Made by a program: the position numbers and the translations under genes. This document shows positions 52,943 through 61,869 of a DNA stretch of 64,000 nt, piece by piece. A model generated the notes under the pieces. That model was not told the DNA's origin. It worked only from the letters and a program-made list of their open reading frames with translations, and did not search any database. The number at the start of each line of letters is the position of its first letter. Position 1 is the first letter of the stretch. The DNA comes from Fibrobacter succinogenes (GTDB lineage Bacteria > Fibrobacterota > Fibrobacteria > Fibrobacterales > Fibrobacteraceae), in NCBI GenBank assembly GCA_902762795.1, contig CACWPM010000001.1:62001-126000 (forward strand). The letters are read 5' to 3'.

Positions 52943-55093
52943 CTAATGCTGTATAAACTTAAACAAAGTAATTCCAGGAATCTTGCGGGTTTCGAGATAT
53001 TCTGCGAGCGGTACTTCCACGACTTGTTTTTTTTGCGATGAGGCATGGCGGAAAACGGGTCTTTGCCCCGGCATGTAAATGACAAATCCCGTGTGCGTCA
53101 AGTCTATTTTATCAGAAGTCCCGACGATACCCAGGCCCAGGACCTTCATTGAACCTTTGTACGTTCTCTTCGCCATTTCAATAGCCTTGTCCAAAGGCAT
53201 GTAGCGAACCTTGAGCGGAGTTTCCTTGCCCGTATATCTCAAGTTATGGTTCGCAAAGAATTCCTTCTTGGGCATCGTGCGCATGACGGACACTTCGCCT
53301 TCCATCGGGACGACCTTGGCATATTTGCCCTCGCCCACCCAATCATCGAGCAGGTAATGCTTACGCGTGAGAAAACTGATCTTGCTCCCTTTATAGCGGA
53401 GCCGTTGGAGCTGCTTGTACAGCGATTTCTCGCTTTTCGCCATCGCAAGGGCCACGACATGTTCCAGGTAAGTCACGCAATCAACGGAGTCTAGATAAAC
53501 TAGCGGTTTATCGTCAATGGAATCCAAGTGTCCCTCGCCCATCGGGCCAAGTTTGTACGGAGTCCCAATCAATCTTTTCGAAAAATAATCCAGGCGTTTG
53601 TTGAGTCCAGAAATATTTTGAGCATCAAGCCAAAGCGACTTCATTTTCAAAAGCGACTTGTAATTGTTGTTCGTATAGTCGATAAGCCTTAACCAAATCG
53701 TATCGAGAACATCCTTGCTCTTGAAATCTGGATTTGTATTCGTTCCGTTCAAGTACATGGCCACCGTAAGCGTATCTTCATCAATCGTGTAGATGTACCC
53801 CACCAACGCGTGGACATCTGCAATGTAGCCGGTTTTGAATCGCGTGAGCCACGGAGCATCAAGATTCATCATGCGCTTTGCTCCCGACCCCACGCCAGGG
53901 CTAGCAAGACTATTGATAAAGTACTCTCCCTTAACATGGCGAGCCATTTTTGCAAGCATTTCCGCAACAGCAGAAGGCTGCACCTTATTTTCGGGCGAAA
54001 GGCCGCTTCCGTCCCAGACATCGAACTTCGTCGGGTTAAGGCCTATTTCCAAAAGGAACTTGCGCTCGGCCTTGCGGCCTCCTTCGACACTTCCTTCGCC
54101 CGCAATTTGAGCACCGAGATTTCGCAACAGCGTCTCTGCATGGAAATTCTGGCTACGCTGATTGATTTCATCGAGAATGCTGAGGAATGGCGCCGCCGAA
54201 AACGAGAATTTTTTCAATTCCACGCTCGAACCAACCATCTTGTTTTCCAAGAAAACAATACCACGGTTCTTGAGCGCGTACATGAATGCCGCCCTGAAAT
54301 ACCCGATTGGGTTTCGTATAGGGAGCACAAGACTTGCAGAATCGATATCTTCCCCAATCGTTCCGCCTAGCGTAATGACGGACTTATCGGGATCAATCCC
54401 GTAAACCCATTTTTTCTTCCGGCCTTTGACGGTTTTTAAGTTATTCACAACACGGACATACCCCACATCCGGTTGGATCGAAACAACGGCCGTATCGCCG
54501 CGGAAGTATCCCGGCCAAAAACGGATGGTCACGCAATTGTCGTTAAATCCAAGGGGCCCTATTTCTGCACCATACCAAGAATCATAAAAGTTTCGGCGCC
54601 AGTTTTCGGCCTTCCACGGTCCCGTGTAATAGCTTGTATCCAAATCAATATGTCCAACGATTGTATCGATATTCATCGCACGGATAGAATCCGCCATCAC
54701 GTTCAACATGTAAAAAGGATCGTCGTAATACCTTGCCGATATGTTCGGATCGCCTTCACCACGAATTGTGAGCGAACCTGTCAGCGTGCGCTTTTTTACG
54801 TTAACGTCTCCAAATACCGTAATTTCCGTTTTCGGTTCGTAATCCAGTGGCAAAAAATGAAGCGCAGCAGACGTAGTCAAAGTCTTGAGCGTACTTGCCG
54901 GAGTAAACATTTCATCACCGTTCACATTTCCGATTTCGCGACCCATTTTTACAGAACGGATAGACATTCCAAAATGAGTCCCCGGAAGAAGCGAATCCAC
55001 ATAGTCCTTGAACGTGGCGACATCGACATGAGCAAAAAGCGGTGCCACAAGAAATGGCAACAACCGAGAAGTAATTTTAAACAACTTATTCAT
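52943..55093 (-). CDS. PBP4-like D-Ala-D-Ala carboxypeptidase/endopeptidase fused to a DUF1460 amidase-like domain
   Basis: This 716-residue protein has a signal peptide and an S13 penicillin-binding domain (about 25-475) with SxxK at 67-70 (PASTLKTL), SxN at 314-316 (RSQNFH) and KTG at 420-422 (FKTGY). The end (about 500-716) is a DUF1460/NlpC-P60-like amidase: YFSKRLIGTPYKLGPMGEG, DSVDCVTYLEHVVALA with Cys539 and THTGFVIY with His667. The two domains should cut peptide cross-links or terminal D-Ala, and the bond between muramic acid and L-Ala. The start overlaps the solute-binding protein stop (TAATG). Confidence 0.9.
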   Translation of the reverse strand: MNKLFKITSRLLPFLVAPLFAHVDVATFKDYVDSLLPGTHFGMSIRSVKMGREIGNVNGDEMFTPASTLKTLTTSAALHFLPLDYEPKTEITVFGDVNVKKRTLTGSLTIRGEGDPNISARYYDDPFYMLNVMADSIRAMNIDTIVGHIDLDTSYYTGPWKAENWRRNFYDSWYGAEIGPLGFNDNCVTIRFWPGYFRGDTAVVSIQPDVGYVRVVNNLKTVKGRKKKWVYGIDPDKSVITLGGTIGEDIDSASLVLPIRNPIGYFRAAFMYALKNRGIVFLENKMVGSSVELKKFSFSAAPFLSILDEINQRSQNFHAETLLRNLGAQIAGEGSVEGGRKAERKFLLEIGLNPTKFDVWDGSGLSPENKVQPSAVAEMLAKMARHVKGEYFINSLASPGVGSGAKRMMNLDAPWLTRFKTGYIADVHALVGYIYTIDEDTLTVAMYLNGTNTNPDFKSKDVLDTIWLRLIDYTNNNYKSLLKMKSLWLDAQNISGLNKRLDYFSKRLIGTPYKLGPMGEGHLDSIDDKPLVYLDSVDCVTYLEHVVALAMAKSEKSLYKQLQRLRYKGSKISFLTRKHYLLDDWVGEGKYAKVVPMEGEVSVMRTMPKKEFFANHNLRYTGKETPLKVRYMPLDKAIEMAKRTYKGSMKVLGLGIVGTSDKIDLTHTGFVIYMPGQRPVFRHASSQKKQVVEVPLAEYLETRKIPGITLFKFIQH

Positions 55094-56706
55094 TAGCGGG
55101 ATCTACTTTTTCTTCTTTTCACAACGCAAACAATAATCACACAGAGCACCAAAAATCCCGCACCAAAAGAAACCAATAAAAATTTAGATGATACTATTTT
55201 GTACTTAAATTCATCAACGGTAGGCAACTCGTACCGTCCAATAAAATTCGTTGAATTTTTCGGATAAGTTTCCCTGTAATCGGACAAGAAAATCTGTTGT
55301 ATCCAACGGAGCTTATCCGCGTAATTCACAGTATCGTCATAATTCAACACGGCATTAATTTTAACATTAGCGTCATAGACCATTTTCGCAAGGGCTGCAC
55401 TATTTTTTTTCTTATTTTTCTTTTTCGAAAATAAAAGCCCCATGTTGTTCGAAAGTTCAAGCAAGATAGTTTCAACATCGCCCCATTCCGGAATATTCGG
55501 GAAGCTACGGCTGTTTTCAAGCCCGGCGACAAGCTTGGAATAACGCGAATCGCGATTCCATATGTGGAGAATACTTCTGTCCGCAGGCAAGAACCCGACC
55601 TGACGCGAAAAAGCATCGATGTTATCCGCACGGAGCATATAAACTAATAATTTTTCTGCAAGCGCGTATTTCGACGAATCCTGTTTTCTGCATAACGCCA
55701 GATGGCTCCCGCCCATGAACGAGAATTTTCCAAACGGGCCGGAAGGCAAGTCCATGACCTTGATACCGTCTTTTGCAACCGCCGTATTTGCAAGGCCTCC
55801 GGCTTCACCCGGATAATCCAGTTGCTTAATGAGTTCCGAAGTTCCATAATGGATTACTCGTTCCGAACGCACAAAACCGGTCGCGTTATCCGCAGAGTTT
55901 TCAAGCAAGCTATGAGGCGCCATTTGTGCATCGCCCATAATCTTTGCATAAAGAGCAAGACCGACAAGCGTATTAGAATCAAGTAGCGCACTGCGATAAC
56001 CCTTTCCGGACGGCACAATAAAATCCCCGCCATGGCTCCAGATAAAAGGCGCCATGCAATGGTGCGCTGCCCAGTCATCCTTTCCCGGAAGCGAAAAAGG
56101 AGTCACCTTGACGCCATCTTCTGTCAACAAGTCCGAATTTGCAATCGTCTTCATGACGCCAAGAAATTGCGAATATGAATCAAGATCCGAATCGTCAAAT
56201 CCCAGAGCCAGCCAAATGCGCTCGTTCACAAAAAATCCGCGAACATCAATGAACCACGGAACCGCATACGTCTCGGGACGACCCGAAATATGCGCACTGC
56301 GGAGCCCTTCACCCAAAAAGCGGGCAGAATCGATTTGCGGCATCAAATAATCGATCGCACGGATATGCCCAGCCGCAGCAAAATGCGGAATCCACGTGGA
56401 ACCAAGCTGTATCACATCAGGAGCGGCAGCGTTCGAATCCGCAAACGTTTGCGCAATTCTGTTAAAAGCCTCTCCCCAACTTAACGATGTTATCTTTACA
56501 GAAATTCCCGTTTCACGATAGAATTTTTTCACAAGCCGATGCATGGCATTTTTCGATCCGAGACCATTGTCCATAACCCAGATCGAAAGCGTATCCGCAG
56601 CCCCCCCCGGAACAGCGAAGGCAGGTTCGAACGCGCACAGCATCAAGCCCACAAGCGCGAGTCGAGCAAAATTTGTGAAAACTATCTTTTTGACAAGGCT
56701 TATCAT
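55093..56706 (-). CDS. Membrane-anchored solute-binding protein (family 1)
   Basis: This 537-residue protein has a signal peptide (ALVGLMLCAFEPAFA), then the fold of sugar-type ABC solute-binding proteins: TLSIWVMDNGL, MHRLVKKFYRETGISVKITSLSWGE, APDVIQLGSTWIPHFAAAGHI and FSFMGGSHLALC. The last 30 residues are a membrane helix (FLLVSFGAGFLVLCVIIVCVV) with a basic end, so it is tethered by its C-terminus. No permease or ATPase genes adjoin it. It lies between aroA (ATGA overlap) and the PBP4 fusion gene. It may serve as a receptor rather than a transporter part. Confidence 0.85.
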   Translation of the reverse strand: MISLVKKIVFTNFARLALVGLMLCAFEPAFAVPGGAADTLSIWVMDNGLGSKNAMHRLVKKFYRETGISVKITSLSWGEAFNRIAQTFADSNAAAPDVIQLGSTWIPHFAAAGHIRAIDYLMPQIDSARFLGEGLRSAHISGRPETYAVPWFIDVRGFFVNERIWLALGFDDSDLDSYSQFLGVMKTIANSDLLTEDGVKVTPFSLPGKDDWAAHHCMAPFIWSHGGDFIVPSGKGYRSALLDSNTLVGLALYAKIMGDAQMAPHSLLENSADNATGFVRSERVIHYGTSELIKQLDYPGEAGGLANTAVAKDGIKVMDLPSGPFGKFSFMGGSHLALCRKQDSSKYALAEKLLVYMLRADNIDAFSRQVGFLPADRSILHIWNRDSRYSKLVAGLENSRSFPNIPEWGDVETILLELSNNMGLLFSKKKNKKKNSAALAKMVYDANVKINAVLNYDDTVNYADKLRWIQQIFLSDYRETYPKNSTNFIGRYELPTVDEFKYKIVSSKFLLVSFGAGFLVLCVIIVCVVKRRKSRSR

Positions 56707-58010
56707 TGAGCAAGTCTTTTAAAATCTTCAAAAAAGTGAGGATATGTCTTGTTCACGCACGCAGGATCGAGAATTTTCATGGGCACACCACCGAGCGAGA
56801 CTAGGCTAAAGCACATCGCCATGCGGTGGTCGTTGTAAGTTTCAATCGTCGCCGAACGCAGTTGCTCCGGAGGTTCAATCGCGATCGTATCCATGTCTGC
56901 CACCACGCGGGCGCCCACCTTCTGCAATTCCGCAGAAATCGCCGCAATGCGGTCAGTCTCTTTAACGCGCCAACTGCCGATGCCGCGAATAGTAGTCCGA
57001 CCCTTCGCAAAAAGAGCAAGCACGGAAACAGTCATCGCCGCATCCGGAATGTCGTTCAAGTTCATGTCGAGGCCCTTGAGTTCGCAATCGCGACCGTCGC
57101 ATTCAATCCAGTCCGGGCCAACCGTCACCTTCGCGCCCATTTCCTCGAGGACCTTCGCAAAGCCGACATCGCCCTGACGGCTCTGGCTCCCGACACCGAG
57201 CACACGCACCTTGCCCTTTGCAATTGCGGCTGCGGCAAGCGGGTAGCTAGCGGAACTGGCATCACCTTCGACAAAGAATTCACCGGGGGACTTGTAACAG
57301 CCCTGCGGCACATAGAAATCCTTGAGACCGTCGTGACGCACTTCTACGCCAAAGCGCTTCATCACATCCATCGTCAGTTCGATATACGGAGCCGAAATAA
57401 GTTCACCATCCACATGGATGTGGAGCGGACTCTTGCAGTACGGGGCACAAATCAGAAGCGCCGTGAGGTACTGGCTCGAAATGTTTCCGCGAACACTCAC
57501 ATCGCCGCCCTTGAGACCATCGGCCTTGATTCGCACCGGCGGGTAGCCATCGGATTCCAAGTACTTGATGTCGGCATCCAGCGAGCGGAGCGCATCGACA
57601 AGGTCCCGAATCGGGCGTTCGCTCATGCGTTCTTCGCCACGCAAAATGAACTTGCCCCAACCAAGCGAAAGCGCGGCCGTCAAGGAACGCATGGCCGTGC
57701 CGGCATTCCCGAGGAAAAGCTCAATCGAGGGGCTCGGGCCATCAATCGGTCCGCCATGCCCTACGACAACGGCATCCGTGTAGTCGTCCTTAAAATCGAT
57801 TTTCACGCCCAGGCGTTGCAAGGCTTCCCCCATATACCGCGTATCATCGCTCTTGAGCAAATTTTTAAGATGTGTCGTACCTTCAGCAAGCGCCGAAATC
57901 AAAAAAACACGATTCGTGATGCTCTTGGACCCTGGCAGGCAAAGAGACCCCTCAAAAGCATGGTATGCAGGAAGCTGAATAAAACTAGGGCGAAATTGAA
58001 ACTCGTTCAT
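56703..58010 (-). CDS. aroA: 5-enolpyruvylshikimate-3-phosphate synthase
   Basis: This 435-residue enzyme transfers the enolpyruvyl group to shikimate 3-phosphate in aromatic amino acid synthesis. Seen are LPGSKSITNRVFLISALAEG, the PEP-binding LFLGNAGTAMRSLTAALSL, RPIRDLVDALRSL, and the C-terminal YNDHRMAMCFSL. The class appears to be the usual glyphosate-sensitive type I by LGNAGTAMR. Start at 58010; the ATGA overlap couples it to the solute-binding protein gene. Confidence 0.96.
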   Translation of the reverse strand: MNEFQFRPSFIQLPAYHAFEGSLCLPGSKSITNRVFLISALAEGTTHLKNLLKSDDTRYMGEALQRLGVKIDFKDDYTDAVVVGHGGPIDGPSPSIELFLGNAGTAMRSLTAALSLGWGKFILRGEERMSERPIRDLVDALRSLDADIKYLESDGYPPVRIKADGLKGGDVSVRGNISSQYLTALLICAPYCKSPLHIHVDGELISAPYIELTMDVMKRFGVEVRHDGLKDFYVPQGCYKSPGEFFVEGDASSASYPLAAAAIAKGKVRVLGVGSQSRQGDVGFAKVLEEMGAKVTVGPDWIECDGRDCELKGLDMNLNDIPDAAMTVSVLALFAKGRTTIRGIGSWRVKETDRIAAISAELQKVGARVVADMDTIAIEPPEQLRSATIETYNDHRMAMCFSLVSLGGVPMKILDPACVNKTYPHFFEDFKRLAQ

Positions 58011-58099
58011 ACAAGAAAATTATACATTTTTATCACATACAATTTTTCCAGGCGCAACGAAAGCGACTCGAAAATCATACAAACCACGTGAGGAACAAC

Positions 58100-58846
58100 A
58101 TGGAACCGGAAGTCACTACCAAAAATTTTGAAGTGCGATTCTCGGATTGCGACCACCACAGCCGACTCAAGCTTTCAAACCTCTTCTTGTTCATGGAAGA
58201 AACGGCCATCGCCGATGCCGAGCAGAACGGCTTTGGCATCTGGAAAATGATGAAAGCCGGCTACACCACGGTCATCACGCGCATGAAAATCCGAATGTTG
58301 CACCACCCGGTCTGGGGAGAAAGGCTTTCAATCTCCACGTGGGCAAAAGACATCATCAAGGACAAAGTTTGCCTCAAGGACTATTCCATCCTCGATGCAC
58401 AGGGGCACTCCATCGCGCAAGCAACATCTTCTTGGCTGCTCGTGAACATGAAGACCGGCAAGGCAGAAAACCCGGCGAATTCACCGTACCCCATACCGCT
58501 CATCCCGGGCAAAAACGCTCTCCCTGAAATGATGGACATTCTGGATCCGCAAATAGACCCCCAAATCGTGGGGACGGAAACCGCAAAGTACAGCGACCTC
58601 GACATGAACAGGCACGTGAACCACTGCCGCTATGTGGACTGGGTGACAAACTCACTTGACCCGCAAGAGATCAAGAGCCGCAGAATCCGTTCAGTACAGA
58701 TAAACTATATTTCACAAATTCCTCTCGGCGGCAAAGTGAACATCGTACGATTCAAGAACACGAACCACCACGCCTACATTTTCGGAATGAACGCCGATGA
58801 CGTGACACAGTGTCACTTCCAGGCGAGAATAGGGTTTGCGGACTAA
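58100..58846 (+). CDS. Acyl-ACP thioesterase (double hotdog)
   Basis: The ATG at 58100 has GAGGA ten bases before it. The 248-residue protein has two hotdog domains: EVRFSDCDHHSRLKLSNLFLFMEE and YTTVITRMKIRML in the first, and AKYSDLDMNRHVNHCRYVDWV in the second. The second motif is the signature of FatA/FatB-like thioesterases, with the catalytic Asn and His in NRHVNHCRY. It frees fatty acids from acyl carrier protein in the cytoplasm. It is divergent from aroA. Confidence 0.93.
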   Translation: MEPEVTTKNFEVRFSDCDHHSRLKLSNLFLFMEETAIADAEQNGFGIWKMMKAGYTTVITRMKIRMLHHPVWGERLSISTWAKDIIKDKVCLKDYSILDAQGHSIAQATSSWLLVNMKTGKAENPANSPYPIPLIPGKNALPEMMDILDPQIDPQIVGTETAKYSDLDMNRHVNHCRYVDWVTNSLDPQEIKSRRIRSVQINYISQIPLGGKVNIVRFKNTNHHAYIFGMNADDVTQCHFQARIGFAD

Positions 58847-58850
58847 CTTA

Positions 58851-58885
58851 ATCGGAAGTAGACGGTAGGCAGTAGGAAGGAAACG
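58851..58885. repeat. Heptamer tandem array H
   Basis: Units in phase: ATCGGAA, GTAGACG, GTAGGCA, GTAGGAA, GGAAACG. It starts five bases after the thioesterase stop codon. A GTCATCCTCGACCCTGG-type element follows, and CTTGGAGCCGTC (58909-58920) is inverted at 58987-58999, so 58909-58999 may fold as one large hairpin. No gene is visible in 58847-59003. Confidence 0.85.
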
Positions 58886-59003
58886 TCATAGGAAATGCAC
58901 CGAGTCATCTTGGAGCCGTCATCCTCGACCCTGGAGTGCGTAGCACGATAGGGGAGGGAAACCATAATTTTTCGTTTTGCAATTGCGACGGGCTCCAAGG
59001 CAT

Positions 59004-60671
59004 TTACAATAGCGCGTTTTTGAGCATGCGTTCTTCGACTTCGAAGGCGCTTGGCTTGTCATTAGGCGTCAAACGCGGGCCGGTGCCGTAGAGGTGGCGC
59101 ATCATCTCGAACAACGTGTATTCGCGGTCAAAATAGCCGATGTCCGGATTAGGGCAAATCGTGACCGGATCGCCGGTTCGTGCAGGCCGAGAACCGCGTG
59201 CTACCGCAACGCATTCCGGCTGGTAATGAATCGAGGGGCTCTTTTCGCGGATTTCTTCACGGCCTGCGTTTCCAAGAAAACGGCAGATGCACTCTCGCTC
59301 TAAAGTTTCACGGCGAAGCATGTCATACTTCGCACGGATTTCGTCCACTGTCATCCTGAGCGAAGTCGAAGGATCTAGTGCGGCATGCGACTCCATTTCT
59401 TCCTTTTCCAATTCGTCGATTTCCGCCAATCGGTGCATCACGTATTCGCGGGAAGCCATGCACACCGGATGATCAAAGCCGGGTATCGGTCGGCAAAGGT
59501 AATGCTGACGGCACGGAAAACCCGGTTTCAATTCAGGATTGCCAGACTTTTCACTTTGCGGTCTAAAATACTCTTGAACTTTTTTACGACAAAGTTCTGC
59601 CGCTGTGGATATCCGCAAGTTTATAAACGGAAATCCTAGCGGTGACGCATGGCTTATATAAACATCATCCGGAGTCGCCGAGATGAGCAATCGCCGCGTT
59701 TCCTTATCGACGCTTGTCGCCTGCGGCACAAGCAAAAAAGGAGTCCCGACCCCAACGCCGTCAATCCCAAGCGACATGATTTTTTCGATATCTTCGGGAG
59801 AACAAAGCCCACCCTGTGCAGTTATCCGCGCAGGAGAAGAAGGCGGAACACATCCTGCTTTTGCAATCATCGCGCGCGTAGTTTCGAACAACTCTTCGCG
59901 TCTTTCGATAAATTCACGAACAACATCGAGTAATAATTTCTTGGTTTCAAAAAACGCATGACCGCCGCAGTTCACGCCAGACTCAATGCGATATTCATAG
60001 ACTTCCAACCCCTTCTTTGCCAAATAGCGTCCCTGAATAAGCGCGGAACGATAATCCGAAACTTTCAAGATAATCTTCTTTTTCGGGGAACATGCGCTCG
60101 TCCTATAGAAGTCCTTACATTTTGCGATTTCTTCAAACACAGACAAGTTCACACCAGCGCTTAACACAAGCGCACCCGATACTTTGGATGCTGCAAAGCC
60201 TCGAACGGCGTCAAACGCAGCCTCCTCATGATTCAAGCCAACCATGATGTTCGCCTGAATTCCGCCCGGTTCCATTTTTCCGGTAAGCGAAGCCTCGGCC
60301 GCAATCCGCGCAATCCCTGTCTTCGACATTACACGATCGTATTCCACACGGAGACAAGAATCCTGCGGAAGCATCAAAAAATAAAGGTCCTTGTCACTAC
60401 CGCCATCAAAACGTTCCGCACAAAGTCTCGTAAACTTACGTTCTACTTCATCTGCAACAAAGTCAAGATACGAACGAATGCGACCAATGCGGGTTGTCTG
60501 CGGAGAGCCCAAATCAAGACCCAATCGTTCCGCATAAGCTAGGCGGTATTCTTCGAGGAGGCCATCGTCCACAAGCGAAATCACGGACGTAATCCCCAGA
60601 TGCGCTACACGAATCGGCGTATCCGCCGTATAGCAAATGCCCATCACCGGGATGTGTATTTTATGAACCAT
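59004..60671 (-). CDS. Nitronate monooxygenase-like FMN protein
   Basis: The start is set at MVHKIHIPVMG, with GAGGG just before it. The 555-residue protein has a TIM-barrel of the NMO/2-nitropropane dioxygenase type: IPVMGICYTADTPIRVAHLG, YEYRIESGVNCGGHAF, ARITAQGGLCSPEDIEKIM and GIDGVGVGTPFLLV. Cysteines after the barrel (FPCRQHYLCRP; HPVCMAS; ERECICRF) could bind a metal or cluster. The substrate is unknown; this long form is not the classical nitronate enzyme. Residues encoded by 59350-59376 (LDPSTSLRMT) come from an inserted GTCATCCTGAGC element. Confidence 0.8.
   Translation of the reverse strand: MVHKIHIPVMGICYTADTPIRVAHLGITSVISLVDDGLLEEYRLAYAERLGLDLGSPQTTRIGRIRSYLDFVADEVERKFTRLCAERFDGGSDKDLYFLMLPQDSCLRVEYDRVMSKTGIARIAAEASLTGKMEPGGIQANIMVGLNHEEAAFDAVRGFAASKVSGALVLSAGVNLSVFEEIAKCKDFYRTSACSPKKKIILKVSDYRSALIQGRYLAKKGLEVYEYRIESGVNCGGHAFFETKKLLLDVVREFIERREELFETTRAMIAKAGCVPPSSPARITAQGGLCSPEDIEKIMSLGIDGVGVGTPFLLVPQATSVDKETRRLLISATPDDVYISHASPLGFPFINLRISTAAELCRKKVQEYFRPQSEKSGNPELKPGFPCRQHYLCRPIPGFDHPVCMASREYVMHRLAEIDELEKEEMESHAALDPSTSLRMTVDEIRAKYDMLRRETLERECICRFLGNAGREEIREKSPSIHYQPECVAVARGSRPARTGDPVTICPNPDIGYFDREYTLFEMMRHLYGTGPRLTPNDKPSAFEVEERMLKNALL
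59350..59376. repeat. GTCATCCTGAGC palindromic element in frame inside a gene
   Basis: The 27-base GTCATCCTGAGCGAAG...GAAGGATCT segment is translated as nine codons (DPSTSLRMT region) between two charged helices of the NMO-like protein. Its ends ATCCT and AGGAT are inverted. From memory, the same peptide shows up in many unrelated hypothetical proteins. Confidence 0.8.
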
Positions 60672-60737
60672 AACCCTCGAAATCCTCAATAACGCCCAAA
60701 GCGCAAGTCGAAGTGCAATATATAAAATTAGCCGGAA

Positions 60738-60832
60738 GTAGACTGTAGGAACAAAGTTTGACAAGATGGCGGATCAAGTCCGCCACGTCGTAGTCGCCCA
60801 AAGCGACCGAAGGAAGCGAGCCCATACCTCAC
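60738..60832. repeat. Heptamer array I and palindromic unit copy 3
   Basis: GTAGACT and GTAGGAA (60738-60751), preceded by GCCGGAA, form a short heptad array. The stem GGCGGA...TCCGCC lies at 60770-60784. The unit CAAAGCGACCGAAGGAAG, CGAGCCCATACCTCAC (60795-60832) matches copies at 561-602 and 29961-30014. The order from the 3' end of the minus-strand gene is unit, then heptads, as at the other two sites. Confidence 0.7.
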
Positions 60833-60844
60833 AACCATATTTCC

Positions 60845-61735
60845 CTACGGCACGACAACGCCCATGCTCGGGAAGATTTCAAAGCGGAGCGAACCTTGCA
60901 AATCGGTGCGGAACAGTTTCGTAGAATCGCCAAGCACTAAGTTCAGTTTACGAACAACAGATGATGCAGGATGTCCATAGCGGTTTCCTGCACCGGCACT
61001 TACAAAAGCATACTTCGGCGACACCTGCGACAAGAACTTGAGCGTATTGCTTCCAGCCGATCCGTGGTGCGCCACCTGCAAAAGTTCCGCCGAAAGAGTC
61101 GGGTTCATTTCGAGCAGCTGACGCTCGCCCACCGAATCCAGGTCGCCCGTCAAAAGCGTCTTGCTCGTTCCGAATCGCCCGAGCAGCACCACACTCGCCC
61201 GATTCTCGCCAACGCGCATGTAACGAGCCGGCCATAGAACGTCAAAGCGCGGGCATTCCACCCCGGCAACACATCCCGAACCAGCAGCAAAGCCATTAGC
61301 CCCACCCCCAAACCTAACGCTCTCGCCCCGCAAAAGCGTGTCCACCGGGATTTTCAAGCGACTTGCCACATGCAAAACGCTATCGCAAAAAAATCCGCCT
61401 GCCGTATCTGGCCCAAGGTAAAGCCGCCGCACAACAACACCCCGTCCCTCAAGTTCCAGAAACCCGCCAACATGGTCCCGATGGTTATGGCTCAGCACCA
61501 CCCAGTCTAGTGTATCGACGCCACGCGCCACAAGCGAATCCACCACCCCGACCGAATCCGGACCGAAATCGTACATCGCATAGCGCCCGCCCCATTCCAA
61601 AAGCACAGCAAGCCCCTGCCCCACGTCAATCGCCATGAACCGCAGCGGCGTTTCGTCCTCCGAAGACTCGCCCACGTACATGCAACCGACGAAAATCGCC
61701 ATAATAGCCATAATCAAAGTCCCCAAAAATTTCAT
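60845..61735 (-). CDS. Metallo-beta-lactamase-fold lipoprotein (ComEC C-terminal type)
   Basis: The ATG at 61735 has a strong AAAGGAG. The 296-residue protein has a lipobox (IMAIFVGCMYVG, Cys near 18) and an MBL domain like the C-terminal domain of ComEC: FMAIDVGQGLAVLLEWGG, the metal motif SHNHRDHVGG, LLTGDLDSVGE and VAHHGSAGSN. It is likely a zinc hydrolase on the outer surface or in the periplasm; the substrate may be nucleic acid, phosphodiester or other. No ComEC membrane domain is attached. Confidence 0.87.
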   Translation of the reverse strand: MKFLGTLIMAIMAIFVGCMYVGESSEDETPLRFMAIDVGQGLAVLLEWGGRYAMYDFGPDSVGVVDSLVARGVDTLDWVVLSHNHRDHVGGFLELEGRGVVVRRLYLGPDTAGGFFCDSVLHVASRLKIPVDTLLRGESVRFGGGANGFAAGSGCVAGVECPRFDVLWPARYMRVGENRASVVLLGRFGTSKTLLTGDLDSVGERQLLEMNPTLSAELLQVAHHGSAGSNTLKFLSQVSPKYAFVSAGAGNRYGHPASSVVRKLNLVLGDSTKLFRTDLQGSLRFEIFPSMGVVVP

Positions 61736-61869
61736 AACAGCTCCTTTTGTATGCATCTATTTATATAACACGCTTTTTTCACGAATTTGGACAGAAATAC
61801 GCCTCCCCAAATTGAAGTTTTTTACAAAAAGACCGATTTTTATTATCTTTACCAGTAATTGAGGTCTCT

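Noticed and set aside
426-60751. CRISPR array as an explanation for the heptad runs
   Set aside because: Units are 7 bases and contiguous, without spacers, and no cas genes are present.
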